In this document: piece by piece, positions 9,748 through 20,902 of the stretch
Layout: every line of letters starts with the position of its first letter
Position numbering within the stretch: position 1 is the first letter of the stretch
Assembly (NCBI RefSeq): GCF_027594825.1
Contig: NZ_CP088930.1
Span: forward strand, 4,277,019 to 4,341,018
Source of the DNA: Serratia liquefaciens
GTDB lineage: Bacteria > Pseudomonadota > Gammaproteobacteria > Enterobacterales > Enterobacteriaceae
Reading direction: 5' to 3'
DNA: 64,000 nt
Position numbers and translations under genes: made by a program
Notes under the pieces: generated by a model
Seen by the model: the letters and a program-made list of their open reading frames with translations, nothing else
Databases searched by the model: none
What the model was told of the DNA's origin: nothing

Positions 9748-9919
9748 CTTCTCAAAGTACCTCAGCACTTTTTCCCAGAATCAAAAATCACATAGCATGC
9801 GAATCCTGTGGGTGAGAAGCTGCGTTCAGGTTCGACAAAATTGCTTGTCAATTTTGAACAGCGCTTGCGCTGGCCCGCAGGGTGAGGCCAAAGGCCGAGT
9901 CATCCCGCACGACCCACCA
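9748..9919 (+). repeat. tRNA-tail tandem repeat unit 2
   Basis: A second 172-bp copy, nearly identical to unit 1 by eye (a few substitutions), ending with the same 18-nt tRNA-Lys tail at 9902-9919. Confidence 0.85.
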
Positions 9920-10090
9920 TTCTTAAAGAAATACTCTTTCTTAATTAAAACTCTGAATTGGCATATAGCACGAATCGTGTGGGTGAGAAGCTGCGTTCAG
10001 GTTCGACAAAATTGCCTGTCAATTTTGAACAGCGCTTGCGCTGGCCCGCAGGGTGAGGCCAAAGGCCGAGTCATCCTGCACGACCCACCA
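9920..10090 (+). repeat. tRNA-tail tandem repeat unit 3
   Basis: A 171-bp copy whose first 60 bp differ (AT-rich, TTCTTAAAGAAATACT) while the rest matches units 1 and 2. The tRNA tail has one substitution (ATCCTGCACGACCCACCA). Confidence 0.82.
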
Positions 10091-10184
10091 CTTCTCAAAG
10101 TACCTCAGCACTTTTTCCCAGAATCAAAAATTACATAGCATGCGAATCCTGTGGGTGAGAAGCTGCGCTCAGGTTCGGCAAAAT
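10091..10184 (+). repeat. tRNA-tail tandem repeat unit 4, truncated
   Basis: The first 94 bp match the start of unit 2. Similarity stops just after CAGGTTCGGCAAAAT, so the unit lacks the hairpins and the tRNA tail. Confidence 0.75.
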
Positions 10185-10314
10185 CTCCGGTTCAATGCCT
10201 CTCTAGAAAAAGCACTTTGCCCCTGCAGATCTCTCGCTTTGATCAAAAATTCAATCCATTAAACTTCATTGGCGTGACATTGAAAATATCAGCGGACTTT
10301 TCGCTCGATTTTAG

Positions 10315-11463
<1,149 letters not shown>

Positions 11464-11484
11464 CCGTTTAATAAGGATGATAAA

Positions 11485-12210
11485 ATGAGCTTTTTCAGTA
11501 CCAGCAACATCTTGGTGCATATCCCGCTGGGTGCGGGGGGCTATGATCTGTCGTGGATTGAGGCGATCGGCACCTTGTTCGGTTTGTTGTGTATCTGGTA
11601 TGCCAGCAAAGAGAAAATCATCAATTACCTGTTCGGTCTGATTAACGTCACGCTGTTCGCGGTGATTTTCTTCCAAATCCAGCTTTACGCCAGTCTGCTG
11701 CTGCAGCTGTTCTTCTTTGTTGCCAATATCTACGGCTGGTACGCCTGGAGTCGCCAGACGCAGGATAATCAGGCCGAGCTGAAGATTCGTTGGTTATCGT
11801 TGCCGAAGGCATTGGGCTGGGCGGCGGTCTGTGTGATCGGCATTGCGCTGATGACCTTTAATATCGACCGCGTTTTCGCCTGGTTGACCCAGGTTGCGGT
11901 GACGGTAATGCAGGGATTGGGCCTCAGCGTGCAAATGCCTGAGTTGCAACCGGACGCCTTCCCGTTCTGGGATTCAGCGATGATGGTGCTGTCGATCGTC
12001 GCGATGATTCTGATGACGCGCAAGTACGTGGAGAATTGGTTGCTGTGGGTGGTGATTGACGTGATCAGCGTGGCGATTTTTGCCTATCAGGGCGTTTACG
12101 CCATGGCGCTGGAATACGTGATCCTGACGCTGATTGCGCTGAACGGTTCCTGGCTGTGGATCAAAAGCGCCGGCAACAACCAATCGCGGCCTTTGTCTTC
12201 CGCACCTTAA
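11485..12210 (+). CDS. pnuC: Nicotinamide riboside/mononucleotide transporter PnuC
   Basis: A 241-residue inner-membrane transporter for NAD precursors (E. coli 239 aa). It has about seven hydrophobic segments. Conserved blocks are FFSTSNILVHIPLGAGGYDLSW at the start, LLLQLFFFVANIYGWYAWSRQ in the middle, and ELQPDAFPFWDS before the last helices. It follows nadA with an AAGGA ribosome-binding site, so salvage and de novo supply are co-expressed, presumably under NadR. Confidence 0.95.
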   Translation: MSFFSTSNILVHIPLGAGGYDLSWIEAIGTLFGLLCIWYASKEKIINYLFGLINVTLFAVIFFQIQLYASLLLQLFFFVANIYGWYAWSRQTQDNQAELKIRWLSLPKALGWAAVCVIGIALMTFNIDRVFAWLTQVAVTVMQGLGLSVQMPELQPDAFPFWDSAMMVLSIVAMILMTRKYVENWLLWVVIDVISVAIFAYQGVYAMALEYVILTLIALNGSWLWIKSAGNNQSRPLSSAP

Positions 12211-12218
12211 AATATCGC

Positions 12219-12242
12219 CGGGGCGCCCTATAAGGCGCCCCG
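12219..12242. terminator. Hairpin between convergent pnuC and zitB
   Basis: A perfect 9-bp stem CGGGGCGCC / GGCGCCCCG with a 6-nt loop lies 8 bp after the pnuC stop and 6 bp beyond the zitB stop. Neither strand has a strong U-tract, so it may act as a shared, weaker terminator. Confidence 0.6.
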
Positions 12243-12248
12243 ATGGTA

Positions 12249-13211
12249 TTAATGATGATGCCCCAGATGGGAATGCGAACCGGAATGTGAGTGGTCACTC
12301 GGCTCGGGAGCCCGGTTAACTCCGCAGTCGGGCGTATCGCAATGCTGGTATTCCATTTGAATGGTCACGTGGCCAATCCGGTAGTGTTCCAACAGATAGC
12401 CCTGAATGCGGCGCAGTAAGCCATCATGGTCATTCGGCGGTATCACCTGCGCATGCAACGTCATCAGTTTCTGTTCACCAATCTGCCAGACGTGGACGTG
12501 GTGGATGTTGCGCACCTCAGGAATATTCAGGCACAGGTCTTTTTGCAGTTTGGCGATATCCACTTCTTGCGGCGTCCCCTCCAGCAGCTCGTGGAAGCTC
12601 TCCTTCAGCAGCCGCCAGGCACTGCGTATCACCAGGCAGGACACCAGCACCGACAGTATCGGGTCGATCGGCGTCCAGCCGGTGGTCAGGATCACAATCG
12701 CTGCGGCAATGGCCCCCACCGACCCCAGTAAATCCCCCAACACGTGCAGTGCCGCGGCCCGCACGTTGATGTTCTTCTCTTCGCTACCGCGGTGCAGCAG
12801 CCAGAAGGCGAACAGGTTAGCCAGCAGCCCCGCAATGGCGATAATCAGCATCGGCGTACCCATCACCGGCTGTGGCTCGAAGAAACGCCGTATCGCCTCC
12901 CACAGGATGAATACCACGATCACCAACAGCGCGGCGGCGTTGAGGAAGGCCGCGAGGGTGGTCAGGCGCAGATAACCAAAGGTATGGCGTGCATTGGGCT
13001 TGCGCTGCGAGAAGTGCACCGCCATCAAGGCGACCAGCAGCGCAGCGGCATCGGTGAGCATATGGCCGGCATCGGCCAGCAGCGCCAGTGAACCTGAAAT
13101 TAACCCACCGGCCACTTCGGCGATCATAAATACCGCGGTGACTAAAAAAGCGGTCAGTAGGCGTTTACTATTACTGTCTTTCGGCTGGTGTACGTGCGGA
13201 CTGTCCGACAT
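12249..13211 (-). CDS. zitB: Cation diffusion facilitator zinc exporter ZitB
   Basis: A 320-residue inner-membrane Zn2+/H+ antiporter of the CDF family. It has six membrane spans with the metal-site motifs ADAGHMLTD (helix II) and HVLGD (helix V), a cytoplasmic C-terminal domain (IHHVHVW) and a His-rich tail ([14 protein letters not shown]). Its ATG overlaps the stop of the upstream sensor kinase by 1 nt (TAATG), so it is probably co-transcribed with the two-component genes, unlike stand-alone zitB in E. coli. Confidence 0.93.
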   Translation of the reverse strand: MSDSPHVHQPKDSNSKRLLTAFLVTAVFMIAEVAGGLISGSLALLADAGHMLTDAAALLVALMAVHFSQRKPNARHTFGYLRLTTLAAFLNAAALLVIVVFILWEAIRRFFEPQPVMGTPMLIIAIAGLLANLFAFWLLHRGSEEKNINVRAAALHVLGDLLGSVGAIAAAIVILTTGWTPIDPILSVLVSCLVIRSAWRLLKESFHELLEGTPQEVDIAKLQKDLCLNIPEVRNIHHVHVWQIGEQKLMTLHAQVIPPNDHDGLLRRIQGYLLEHYRIGHVTIQMEYQHCDTPDCGVNRAPEPSDHSHSGSHSHLGHHH

Positions 13212-16200
13212 TATTCATCCTTATGGTGCATAACAATAGACGACGCGTTAGCGCTGACCAGACCATCCAGTTCTATCAGTATCTGTTCCACTAACGCACT
13301 TAATTCAGTATAGGTGGCCTGAAGCAATGTTCCTTCACGCCCGCTGTCCACCAGTTGTTGACACAGGCTGGCTGCCGCCGGCAGTTGCAGCATCAACAGG
13401 CTGCCCTTAATGCGATGCGCGGCTTGCCCAAGCTGCAGCCAGTCCTTGCTCTGTACCGCCTGCTCAAGCCGCTGCTGGTCCTGCCGCAGCGTTGTCAGCA
13501 GCGTTGTCGCCAGACGCTGGATCATCGGTCGGTCATTACCGGCCATATCGGCCAGGGACTGCTGAAGGTCAGTAAGGACTAACTGCTGCTCCAGCGCCTG
13601 GGATTGCTGTGGCAACGTCTGGGCGAGTGCATCCAGTGAAATGGGCTTGGTTAAAAAGCGATCTATGGCCACCAGCTCCGGCGGGATACGGGTAAATTCC
13701 TGCACGTCCGCCGAGCAGAGGATAATTTGGCAAGCCGGACGATGATGGCGCTGCTCGTCACGCCTTATCAGCCTCGCCAGCGTCAGGCCATCCGGACGCG
13801 GCATATTGTAATCAATAAACAGCAGGTCAAACGGCTGCTCACGATGGGCTTTCAACAGCGGGTAACCCTGCTCGAACAGCGTCGGCTGCAGGCCGAAGTG
13901 GCGCAGCTGTCGCTCCATCAGCAGCAGATTGGTGGGGTGATCGTCGATCAACGCCACGCGCAAGGTCGGCGGGGGCAAATTGAGCGGCATATCGGCCTGC
14001 TGTACCGCCGAGCCAAGGGCGACCTGGCTGACCGGGATGGACAGGGTAACTTCGGTACCGATGCCTAACTGCGAGTGCAACTCTATCCTGCCGCCCATTT
14101 GCTCGATGATTTCCTTGCAGATAGACAGCCCGAGCCCGGTTCCCTGCACGGACACGCGCTGTGCGCCGCGTGCGCGGTAAAACGGCTGAAACAGCTTGTC
14201 GATCTCATCGGCGGCGATGCCACAACCGCTGTCGGTCACCGTCAGCGACAGTTCCCCCAGTGGCGCTGACTGTTCACGCCAGCCGAGACTGACCTGAATG
14301 CTGCCGCGCGGGGTGAACTTAATGGCATTATTTATCAGGTTGTTAGCGACCTGAAGTAAACGCTCACCATCGATAACAACGGCGGCTGGCAAGTTGTCGC
14401 TCGCACTCACGCCGAAGGTTACCGGGCGTTCACCGATCAGTGGCCGATACAGGGCACTGATGTGGTCAATCCAGGGTTGCAGGGCCACGGCCTTGGGCAC
14501 TAGGGTCAGCGAGCCGGTAGCCAGCCGGGCATGGTCTTGCAAGTCATTGAGCAGGTTGAGCAATGATGATGCCGAGCTGTAGATCACCGGCAGCCCCTCG
14601 GGAGTCGGCTGGCGCTTTAGCTCCAGTTCCAGCAAGCCAAGAATGGCGTGCATCGGGGTGCGCAGCTCGTGGCTGACGGTGGCCAGAAACTTGCTCTTCA
14701 TTCGGTTTTCGGCTTCGGCATGCCGACGTGCCTGCTCAATCACTTCCCGTTCACGTGTTTCGCGTCTTTGCAGGATAAAACGGCGTAGGGTCAGCCCCAG
14801 CAGCAGCAGGATCGCCGCAGCCAGCAATGCCAGCAGCCAGGTGGTTTGCGGCTGCATGCGGTTTTCATTCACGGCGTCGATCAGGTTGCTGCGATCGACA
14901 ATCCACTCATCGCGCAGTGACTGCAGCGTTTCCGACGGGATTTGCATCAGGTTCTTGTCGAGAATAGCCAGCAGCAAAGGTTGATCCTGCCGCACACCGA
15001 AGGCAACCGGATAGGCGATATTATTGGCGGCGAAGGCCAGCTTTATCGCCCCGGAGTAACGCGACAGCGCGACAAAATTTGCCGAAATCACATTATCCAC
15101 CAGCGCATCCAACTGGCCGTTAGCCAGGGCGTCATACATGGCTTTGCTGTCGGCAAAACGGATCTGTTCTTCATTGGCGGGCACCAGGCCCTGCGCCAAA
15201 TCGCCCTGCAACACGCCGATACGTTTACCGGCCAGATCGCTCCAGGTGGAAATGCCGTTGTCGTGCTGGCCCACATACACCCCCCACAGCGAACGGTGGA
15301 TGGGCATACTTGCGCTGTAACGCGCTTTAACCCCACGCGCCAGTGGCAAAGCGGTACGAAAGCTGGCCTGGCCGGACTGTACCAGTTGATCCGCCTGTTC
15401 GGCATTGCGCGCCCAGAGTGGAACAAAGCGCAACCCGGTGTTTTGCGCGATGATATTCAAAATGTCGATGGCATAACCGCGCGCTTGCCCACCGGAACCG
15501 CGGTAAGCGAAGGGAAAGTTATTCTCGATGGCGGCGTAATAGACGGTGGGGTGAGTCTTCACCCAGCTTTTCTCCATCTGCGTCAGATCGGCGTTGCCGG
15601 TATCGAGATAGCTGGGGATCTTTTTACTCCAGCGGCTTTGGATGGCATTCATCAACTCCATCGGGGTGTCGGCGATGGCCACGTTGAGGGTCTCGATCAG
15701 CGCCGGGTTGGCGGCGGCAAATACGAACGACAGGTTACCGAGGTTGAGGGTACTTTCGATCTGATAAAGCTGGCCGAGCTGCAACTGGTCGATAATAAAG
15801 CTGGCGCTGGCTTCATCGGCAATAAAGTAGTCGCTGCTGCCGTTGAGCAGGGCATACACCGCCTGAAGGTTGTTGTCATAGCGTTGGACGTGGGACGACA
15901 CCGTTTTTAGCGCATTGCCGGCCTGCATATCGGTCAGGGTGCTGATCGCCACCCGTGCATTGGCGGAGTTGAGCATCACTTTGCGATCGTTGCTGCGATC
16001 CCGCAGCACGCGCAGGTTACTGACGTAATAAGGCTGAGAAATTTTCAGGCCGTGCAGCGCTTCGTTTTGCGGAATGCCGTACACCAGATCGACTGTCCCG
16101 TCATGCAACGCTTGCTCAAGCTTCGCCAGGTCTGAGAAGCCGTAGATCTGAAAGTGGATGCCGGTGACCTGCTGAACATAGCCCAGGTAGTCGGCATTCA

Positions 16201-16426
16201 GACCGTAAAGATCGTCATCCACAATAATGTTATAGGGACTGGCATTTTCACTGATGATACCGATGCGCAGCGTCGCGTCGCGCCAGGGGTTTTTCTCGCT
16301 GGCGATCAGCAGGTCGGGCGGGATATTCAGGTTGCTGACCAATTGATAGCGTACCGGCTGCGCCGCGTGCGCCAGACTACCGACGCACAGCAGCAGGGTT
16401 AACAGCAGCAAAAGCGCACGCATCAT
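13211..16426 (-). CDS. BvgS/EvgS-type hybrid sensor histidine kinase
   Basis: A 1071-residue multi-step phosphorelay sensor. A signal peptide (1-22) is followed by two periplasmic SBP_bac_3 (Venus flytrap) domains (about 50-270 and 290-515), a membrane helix (about 529-548) and a short coiled coil. Then come the HisKA domain with His586 ([10 protein letters not shown]), the HATPase with an N-box near 696-700 and G-boxes at 732-736 and 762-766, a receiver with Asp872 and Lys927, and an Hpt domain with His1004 (AAHRIKGS). I see no PAS domain between membrane and HisKA, which BvgS has. It overlaps the response regulator by 4 nt and zitB by 1 nt. The ligand is unknown. Confidence 0.9.
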   Translation of the reverse strand: MMRALLLLLTLLLCVGSLAHAAQPVRYQLVSNLNIPPDLLIASEKNPWRDATLRIGIISENASPYNIIVDDDLYGLNADYLGYVQQVTGIHFQIYGFSDLAKLEQALHDGTVDLVYGIPQNEALHGLKISQPYYVSNLRVLRDRSNDRKVMLNSANARVAISTLTDMQAGNALKTVSSHVQRYDNNLQAVYALLNGSSDYFIADEASASFIIDQLQLGQLYQIESTLNLGNLSFVFAAANPALIETLNVAIADTPMELMNAIQSRWSKKIPSYLDTGNADLTQMEKSWVKTHPTVYYAAIENNFPFAYRGSGGQARGYAIDILNIIAQNTGLRFVPLWARNAEQADQLVQSGQASFRTALPLARGVKARYSASMPIHRSLWGVYVGQHDNGISTWSDLAGKRIGVLQGDLAQGLVPANEEQIRFADSKAMYDALANGQLDALVDNVISANFVALSRYSGAIKLAFAANNIAYPVAFGVRQDQPLLLAILDKNLMQIPSETLQSLRDEWIVDRSNLIDAVNENRMQPQTTWLLALLAAAILLLLGLTLRRFILQRRETREREVIEQARRHAEAENRMKSKFLATVSHELRTPMHAILGLLELELKRQPTPEGLPVIYSSASSLLNLLNDLQDHARLATGSLTLVPKAVALQPWIDHISALYRPLIGERPVTFGVSASDNLPAAVVIDGERLLQVANNLINNAIKFTPRGSIQVSLGWREQSAPLGELSLTVTDSGCGIAADEIDKLFQPFYRARGAQRVSVQGTGLGLSICKEIIEQMGGRIELHSQLGIGTEVTLSIPVSQVALGSAVQQADMPLNLPPPTLRVALIDDHPTNLLLMERQLRHFGLQPTLFEQGYPLLKAHREQPFDLLFIDYNMPRPDGLTLARLIRRDEQRHHRPACQIILCSADVQEFTRIPPELVAIDRFLTKPISLDALAQTLPQQSQALEQQLVLTDLQQSLADMAGNDRPMIQRLATTLLTTLRQDQQRLEQAVQSKDWLQLGQAAHRIKGSLLMLQLPAAASLCQQLVDSGREGTLLQATYTELSALVEQILIELDGLVSANASSIVMHHKDE

Positions 16427-17028
16427 GGCGCCAGCTCTTTAAACACCGCCACCAGCTCCAACAGATTACTGGCGCCGGTCTTGCGCAGAATATTCTTCTT
16501 GTGAGTACTGACGGTTTTGTTGCTGATGTTCAGCATCTCGGCGATTTGCAGATTGGACAAGCCTTTGCTGAGCAGCCCGAGCACCTGCAGTTCTTTTGGC
16601 GTCAGCAGCGTGCCTTCTGCCGGCAGCGCCTCTTCTGTCATGGCGGCGGCGGGAAAGCTCAAGCTTCCATCCAGTACGGTTTCAATCGCCAGCACCAGTT
16701 CTTCAAGCCGGCTGCCCTTGTGCACAAATCCGTTGGCACCGGCCGAATAGGCCATGCGGGCGTAGATATCTTCTTCCTGTGCGGTATAGATCAGGATCGG
16801 CTGCTGCGGATAGTGGCGGCGGATTTTTTTCAATAATTGCAAACCGTCCACTTGTGGCAGACCGATATCGAGGATCACCAGCGCAAAATCGGCCGTGGCC
16901 AATTGGGCCAGTGCCTGAACGTCGTCTTGTACCGCCTGCAGGTGATAGCGGCGGGATGACTTGATTAGCGCCGCTTCCAGTGCGACATGAACCACCGGGT
17001 GGTCATCAACTAATAACAAAGAGGGCAT
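16423..17028 (-). CDS. LuxR/NarL-family response regulator, partner of the hybrid kinase
   Basis: A 201-residue BvgA/EvgA-like transcription factor. The receiver domain (about 1-120) has Asp8/Asp9, phospho-acceptor Asp54 (LVILDIGLPQVDG), Thr82 and Lys104. The C-terminal LuxR helix-turn-helix (about 137-198) contains LTPKELQVLGLLSKGLSNLQIAEML and the recognition helix NKTVSTHKKNI. It is the first gene of a three-gene minus-strand operon (regulator - kinase - zitB) and is divergent from aroG. Target genes cannot be read from the sequence. Confidence 0.9.
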   Translation of the reverse strand: MPSLLLVDDHPVVHVALEAALIKSSRRYHLQAVQDDVQALAQLATADFALVILDIGLPQVDGLQLLKKIRRHYPQQPILIYTAQEEDIYARMAYSAGANGFVHKGSRLEELVLAIETVLDGSLSFPAAAMTEEALPAEGTLLTPKELQVLGLLSKGLSNLQIAEMLNISNKTVSTHKKNILRKTGASNLLELVAVFKELAP

Positions 17029-17140
17029 GGCTTGGCTCGAGTAACAGTATCCTGGTCGTTAGCATAACGAAAAAGGAGCCACTGCGCTCCCCCGATGAAA
17101 CAGCACAATCTACTGTTAATTTAGAGGTTCATTCGGCACG

Positions 17141-17158
17141 TGGCAAAGGTGATTTACA
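17141..17158 (+). promoter_or_regulatory. Putative TyrR box upstream of aroG
   Basis: TGGCAA-AGGTGA-TTTACA fits the TyrR box TGTAAA-N6-TTTACA (right half perfect, left half 4 of 6). It lies about 76 bp before the aroG start. TyrR represses aroG with phenylalanine in E. coli. Confidence 0.45.
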
Positions 17159-17234
17159 GCGTTACCCTCTCAGGCTAAATTGGATGGATCTATGCTCTGC
17201 GAAATACCGCCTCTCGATACCGAATGGAAAAGTT

Positions 17235-18287
17235 ATGAATTACCAAAACGACGATTTACGCATTAAAGAAATTAAGGAACTCCTGCCACCGGTGGCCCTG
17301 TTAGAGAAGTTTCCGGCTACTGAGCGCGCAGCAGAGACGGTGTCAAAGGCACGCAGTGCCATTCATCAGATCCTTCGCGGCAGTGACGATCGCCTGCTGG
17401 TGGTTATCGGCCCTTGTTCAATCCACGACACCAAAGCGGCGAAAGAGTATGCCGGTCGCCTGCTGTCGCTGCGTCAGGAACTGAGCGGCGAGCTGGAAGT
17501 GGTGATGCGGGTTTATTTTGAAAAGCCGCGTACCACCGTGGGCTGGAAAGGGTTGATCAACGATCCGCAAATGGATAACAGCTTCCAGATCAACGACGGT
17601 CTGCGTCTGGCCCGTAAGCTGCTGCTGGATATCAACGATACCGGTCTGCCGGCAGCGGGCGAATTCCTCGACATGATCACCCCGCAGTATCTGGCGGATC
17701 TGATGAGCTGGGGCGCGATCGGCGCACGCACCACTGAATCTCAGGTGCACCGTGAGCTCTCTTCCGGCCTGTCCTGCCCGGTTGGCTTCAAGAACGGTAC
17801 CGACGGTACCATCAAGGTTGCCATTGACGCCATCAATGCTGCCAGCGCACCACACTGTTTCCTGTCGGTGACCAAGTGGGGCCATTCAGCCATTGTAAAC
17901 ACCAGCGGCAACGGCGATTGCCACATTATTCTGCGCGGCGGCAAAGAGCCGAACTACAGTGCGGCGCACGTGAAAGAAGTCAAAGAAGGCCTGGTCAAAG
18001 CGGGCCTGCCGGCGCAGGTGATGATCGATTTCAGCCATGCCAACAGCAGCAAGCAGTTCAAAAAGCAGCTGGAAGTGAATGCAGACGTTTGCAAGCAGAT
18101 TGCCGGCGGTGAAAAGGCGATTATGGGCGTGATGATTGAAAGCCATCTGGTGGAAGGCAACCAGAACCTGGAAAGTGGCGATCCGCTGGTTTACGGCAAG
18201 AGCGTCACCGACGCCTGCATCGGTTGGGAAGACACCGAAACCGTGCTGCGCGAGCTGGCGACAGCGGTGAAAGCGCGCCGCGGCTGA
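17235..18287 (+). CDS. aroG: Phe-sensitive 3-deoxy-D-arabino-heptulosonate-7-phosphate synthase
   Basis: First committed enzyme of the shikimate pathway, condensing PEP and erythrose-4-phosphate. It has 350 residues, the E. coli AroG length, starting MNYQNDDLRIKEIKELLPP, with a GGAAAAG site before the ATG. Conserved blocks include VVIGPCSIHD, GARTTESQVHRELSSG and SVTKWGHSAIVNTSGN. Reading further upstream in frame gives no homology. It ends 20 bp before a strong terminator shared with gpmA. Confidence 0.96.
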   Translation: MNYQNDDLRIKEIKELLPPVALLEKFPATERAAETVSKARSAIHQILRGSDDRLLVVIGPCSIHDTKAAKEYAGRLLSLRQELSGELEVVMRVYFEKPRTTVGWKGLINDPQMDNSFQINDGLRLARKLLLDINDTGLPAAGEFLDMITPQYLADLMSWGAIGARTTESQVHRELSSGLSCPVGFKNGTDGTIKVAIDAINAASAPHCFLSVTKWGHSAIVNTSGNGDCHIILRGGKEPNYSAAHVKEVKEGLVKAGLPAQVMIDFSHANSSKQFKKQLEVNADVCKQIAGGEKAIMGVMIESHLVEGNQNLESGDPLVYGKSVTDACIGWEDTETVLRELATAVKARRG

Positions 18288-18307
18288 TAAGCCTGCTTGG
18301 TTCCAAT

Positions 18308-18340
18308 AAAAAAGCCCCCGGCCAAAACCGGGGGCTTTTT
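18308..18340. terminator. Bidirectional terminator between aroG and gpmA
   Basis: Stem GCCCCCGG (18314-18321) / CCGGGGGC (18328-18335), with an A-tract on the left and TTTTT on the right, can work on both strands for the convergent genes. Confidence 0.9.
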
Positions 18341-18357
18341 AGATCAACCAGCGAAAA

Positions 18358-19110
18358 TTACTTCGCTTTACCCTGGTTTGCCACGGCGGCCGCTTTGGCA
18401 GCGATCTCGTCGGCATTGCCCAGGTAGTAACGTTTGATTGGCTTGAAGTTCTCGTCAAATTCATACACCAACGGCACGCCGGTTGGGATGTTCAGCTCGA
18501 GGATCTCGTCTTCGCTCAGGTTATCCAGGTATTTCACCAGCGCACGCAGGGAGTTGCCGTGTGCAGCAACGATAACGCGCTCGCCGCTTTTGATGCGTGG
18601 CAGAATTTCTTCGTCCCAGTAAGGGATAACGCGATCGATGGTCAGCGCCAGGCTTTCGGTCAGCGGCAGCTCTTTCTCGGTCAGTGCGGAATAACGCGGA
18701 TCGTGGCCCGGGTAACGTTCGTCATCTTTGGTCAGCTCTGGTGGAGTAACGGCGAAGCCGCGACGCCATTGCTTAACCTGCTCGTCACCGTATTTTTCTG
18801 CGGTTTCAGCCTTGTTCAGACCCTGCAGCGCGCCGTAGTGGCGTTCGTTCAGTTTCCAGGATTTCTCAGTCGGCAGCCAGGCCTGATCCAGTTCGTCCAG
18901 AATGTTCCACAGGGTGTGGATAGCGCGCTTCAGTACGGAGGTGTAAGCAAAGTCAAAAGAAAAACCTTCGTCTTTCAACAGTTTGCCTGCTGCTTTCGCT
19001 TCGGTGCGGCCTTTGTCGGACAAATCAACATCATACCAACCGGTGAAGCGGTTTTCGTTGTTCCACTGGCTTTCGCCGTGACGCACCAGAACCAGCTTAG
19101 TTACAGCCAT
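18358..19110 (-). CDS. gpmA: 2,3-bisphosphoglycerate-dependent phosphoglycerate mutase
   Basis: A glycolytic mutase interconverting 3- and 2-phosphoglycerate in the cytoplasm. It has 250 residues, as in E. coli. The catalytic histidine lies in [18 protein letters not shown], with the conserved run [16 protein letters not shown] and the second active-site histidine in [13 protein letters not shown]. An AAGGAG ribosome-binding site precedes the ATG. A Fur-like box lies 30 bp upstream of the start. Confidence 0.97.
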   Translation of the reverse strand: MAVTKLVLVRHGESQWNNENRFTGWYDVDLSDKGRTEAKAAGKLLKDEGFSFDFAYTSVLKRAIHTLWNILDELDQAWLPTEKSWKLNERHYGALQGLNKAETAEKYGDEQVKQWRRGFAVTPPELTKDDERYPGHDPRYSALTEKELPLTESLALTIDRVIPYWDEEILPRIKSGERVIVAAHGNSLRALVKYLDNLSEDEILELNIPTGVPLVYEFDENFKPIKRYYLGNADEIAAKAAAVANQGKAK

Positions 19111-19139
19111 AGCTTAACTCCTTAATAATCTGACATTTC

Positions 19140-19160
19140 AATGATAACGAAAATCATTAT
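19140..19160 (-). promoter_or_regulatory. Putative Fur box upstream of gpmA
   Basis: The inverted repeat halves AATGATAA and AATCATTAT around CGAA resemble the Fur consensus GATAATGATAATCATTATC. It sits 30 bp before the gpmA start. Fur control of gpmA has been reported in E. coli. Confidence 0.7.
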
Positions 19161-19280
19161 ATTGCCGCGGCCGGGGCCTCGGCAATCGATAGTGTTTAAC
19201 CATAGCCAATTTCTTGCCGCAAAGTAAGTGCTGTTCTGAGGAAAAGCTGAATCGATCAGGCTGGTGCGTACAGGGAGTGT

Positions 19281-19309
19281 GGCACGGCGAAGGGAGATTC
19301 GGCCGTGCC
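19281..19309. terminator. Hairpin downstream of psiF
   Basis: An 8-bp stem GGCACGGC / GCCGTGCC with a 13-nt loop lies 15 bp beyond the psiF stop on the minus strand. No U-tract follows, so termination is uncertain. Confidence 0.4.
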
Positions 19310-19323
19310 GTGGGGAAGGGTAA

Positions 19324-19662
19324 TCAGGCCGCTTTTTTCAGGCAATTGCTCATAAAGGTTTTGCGCTCGTCGCCCTTCAGGCTTTTGGTTTTGGCGTCGG
19401 CGTTACAGGTTTTCATTTTCTGCTGCTGCGGAGTCAGCGTTTTGGTCGCAGCGGTGCCTTCGGATTTCAGGCAGGTGCTCATAAAGGTAGAGCGATCCGC
19501 GCCTTTCAGCGTTTTGCTGGTGGCCTGTTGATTACAATCGGTCATGCGTTTCTGCTGCGCGGCCTGTGCTGGTGATGGCGTTTTTGCTGCGGTCTCGGCA
19601 GCCATCAGATTGGTGCTCAGCAGTAAACCCGCCAGTAATGGAAGTGCAGTAATCAGACGCAT
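19324..19662 (-). CDS. psiF: PsiF-family periplasmic protein
   Basis: A 112-residue small exported protein. The signal peptide (about 1-21, LLLSTNLMAAE) is followed by two PsiF repeats with the pattern QQ(K/Q)RM..CN..A....LKG..R..FM..CLK, giving two cysteines per repeat. E. coli psiF is a phosphate-starvation-induced gene of unknown role beside phoA; here it sits between galM and gpmA. The ATG at 19662 follows AAGGAA. An in-frame ATG further upstream lacks a signal peptide and reads through the upstream hairpin region. Confidence 0.85.
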   Translation of the reverse strand: MRLITALPLLAGLLLSTNLMAAETAAKTPSPAQAAQQKRMTDCNQQATSKTLKGADRSTFMSTCLKSEGTAATKTLTPQQQKMKTCNADAKTKSLKGDERKTFMSNCLKKAA

Positions 19663-19826
19663 AGGTGTTCCTTCAGCTATTGGCCGGCCGGGGTGGCCGA
19701 AAATTGTGACGTTGCACAAGGTGTTGTGCTTATCACCGTAGCCTGATTCTAGTGCGCGCTTTGGAATAAGGAAAGGCAGCCCCCGGCGCGGCAGTGGGGT
19801 AAAAAGGTAAGCATTTATAACAAACG

Positions 19827-19850
19827 GCCCCTCGCCGCGTGGCAAGGGGC
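19827..19850 (-). terminator. Hairpin downstream of galM
   Basis: GCCCCTCGCC / GGCAAGGGGC pair with one mismatch around a 4-nt loop, 9 bp beyond the galM stop. On the minus strand it is followed by CGTTTGTTA, a weak U-run. Confidence 0.5.
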
Positions 19851-19858
19851 GTAGCGGG

Positions 19859-20902
19859 TCAGATAGGATAAAACTGATAATGGGTGGCGCTCAGGTATTG
19901 TTGCCCCGGCTGTAGCCAACAGTCGGGCTGCGGCCATTCCGGGTGGTTCGGGCTGTCCGGCAAAAACTCGCTTTCCAGCGCCACGCCGGCGTAATTGGCG
20001 TAGCTGCCGCCTTCGCGTGCCGGGGTTCCGCTCAGATAGTTGCCGCTGTAGAGCTGCAACGCCGGCGCACTGGTGAAGACGCTCATTTGAACCTGGCCAT
20101 CAGCCGACCAAAGATGGGCCGCCGGGCAGTCCAATGCGCCACAGGTGCGATGCAGCAAAAAGGCATGATCGTAGCCTTTTACTCGCTGTTGACAGCGATC
20201 GCTCAAAAAATCCTGCAGCAGCGTTTTTGGCTGGCGGAAGTCCATGCCGCTGTCTGCCACCGGGGTAAGATCGGCATAGGGGATCCCTTCGCTGTCGACC
20301 GGCAGATAGCGGTCGGCAAACAGCTGCAGCCGCTGATGGCGGGCATCGGTTCCGGCGCCGTCGAGGTTGAAGTAGGCGTGGTTGGTTAAATTGACCGGGC
20401 AGGCGCGGTCGGTCCGCGCCTGATAGCTGATTTCCAGTCGATTGTCGGCAGTGAGTCGATAGTTGACCTGAACGTCAAGATTGCCGGGAAAACCCTGGTC
20501 ACCCTCTGGCGAATGCAAGGCGTAGCTCACCTGCTGCTGATCCTGCTGGGTAATGCGCCAGCGGCGGGCATTAAAGCCCTCCGGCCCACCGTGCAGTTGG
20601 TGTTCCCCCTGATTGGCGACCAGCGGATGCGGTTTGCCATCAATCTGCAGGCTGGCGTGCGCGATGCGGTTGGCATAGCGCCCGACGGTAGCGCCAAGGT
20701 AGGCAGCCTGATTCAGGTAGTCTGCTGGGGTGCGACAGCCCAGCAGCAACTCGCGCGTTTTGCCCGATTTCAGCGGCAATACCGCTGAGAGCCAGGTAGC
20801 GCCCCAATCCATCAGCGTTACCGTCATTCCGCCGGCGTTTTTCAGCTGCGTCAATTGGTAGGGCTGGCCGTCAGGGGCCAACGTTTGGCTGTCGCTCAGC
20901 AT
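19859..20902 (-). CDS. galM: Galactose mutarotase (aldose 1-epimerase)
   Basis: A 347-residue enzyme that interconverts alpha and beta anomers of galactose so that GalK can use the alpha form. The catalytic-His region [12 protein letters not shown] and the substrate segment [14 protein letters not shown] are visible, with the C-terminal Glu context [19 protein letters not shown]. The start overlaps the galK stop by 7 nt, so galTKM is one operon. Confidence 0.95.
   Translation of the reverse strand: MLSDSQTLAPDGQPYQLTQLKNAGGMTVTLMDWGATWLSAVLPLKSGKTRELLLGCRTPADYLNQAAYLGATVGRYANRIAHASLQIDGKPHPLVANQGEHQLHGGPEGFNARRWRITQQDQQQVSYALHSPEGDQGFPGNLDVQVNYRLTADNRLEISYQARTDRACPVNLTNHAYFNLDGAGTDARHQRLQLFADRYLPVDSEGIPYADLTPVADSGMDFRQPKTLLQDFLSDRCQQRVKGYDHAFLLHRTCGALDCPAAHLWSADGQVQMSVFTSAPALQLYSGNYLSGTPAREGGSYANYAGVALESEFLPDSPNHPEWPQPDCWLQPGQQYLSATHYQFYPI

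Noticed and set aside
9710..10138. An open frame of 142 codons running through the tRNA-tail repeats
   Set aside because: The 172-bp unit length is not a multiple of three, so the frame changes between copies. There is no ribosome-binding site and the start is GTG inside a hairpin. It is better explained as an open frame by chance in repeated stable-RNA sequence.
14942..15910. A plus-strand open frame opposite the hybrid kinase
   Set aside because: It is a shadow of the strongly supported kinase frame and shows no domain.
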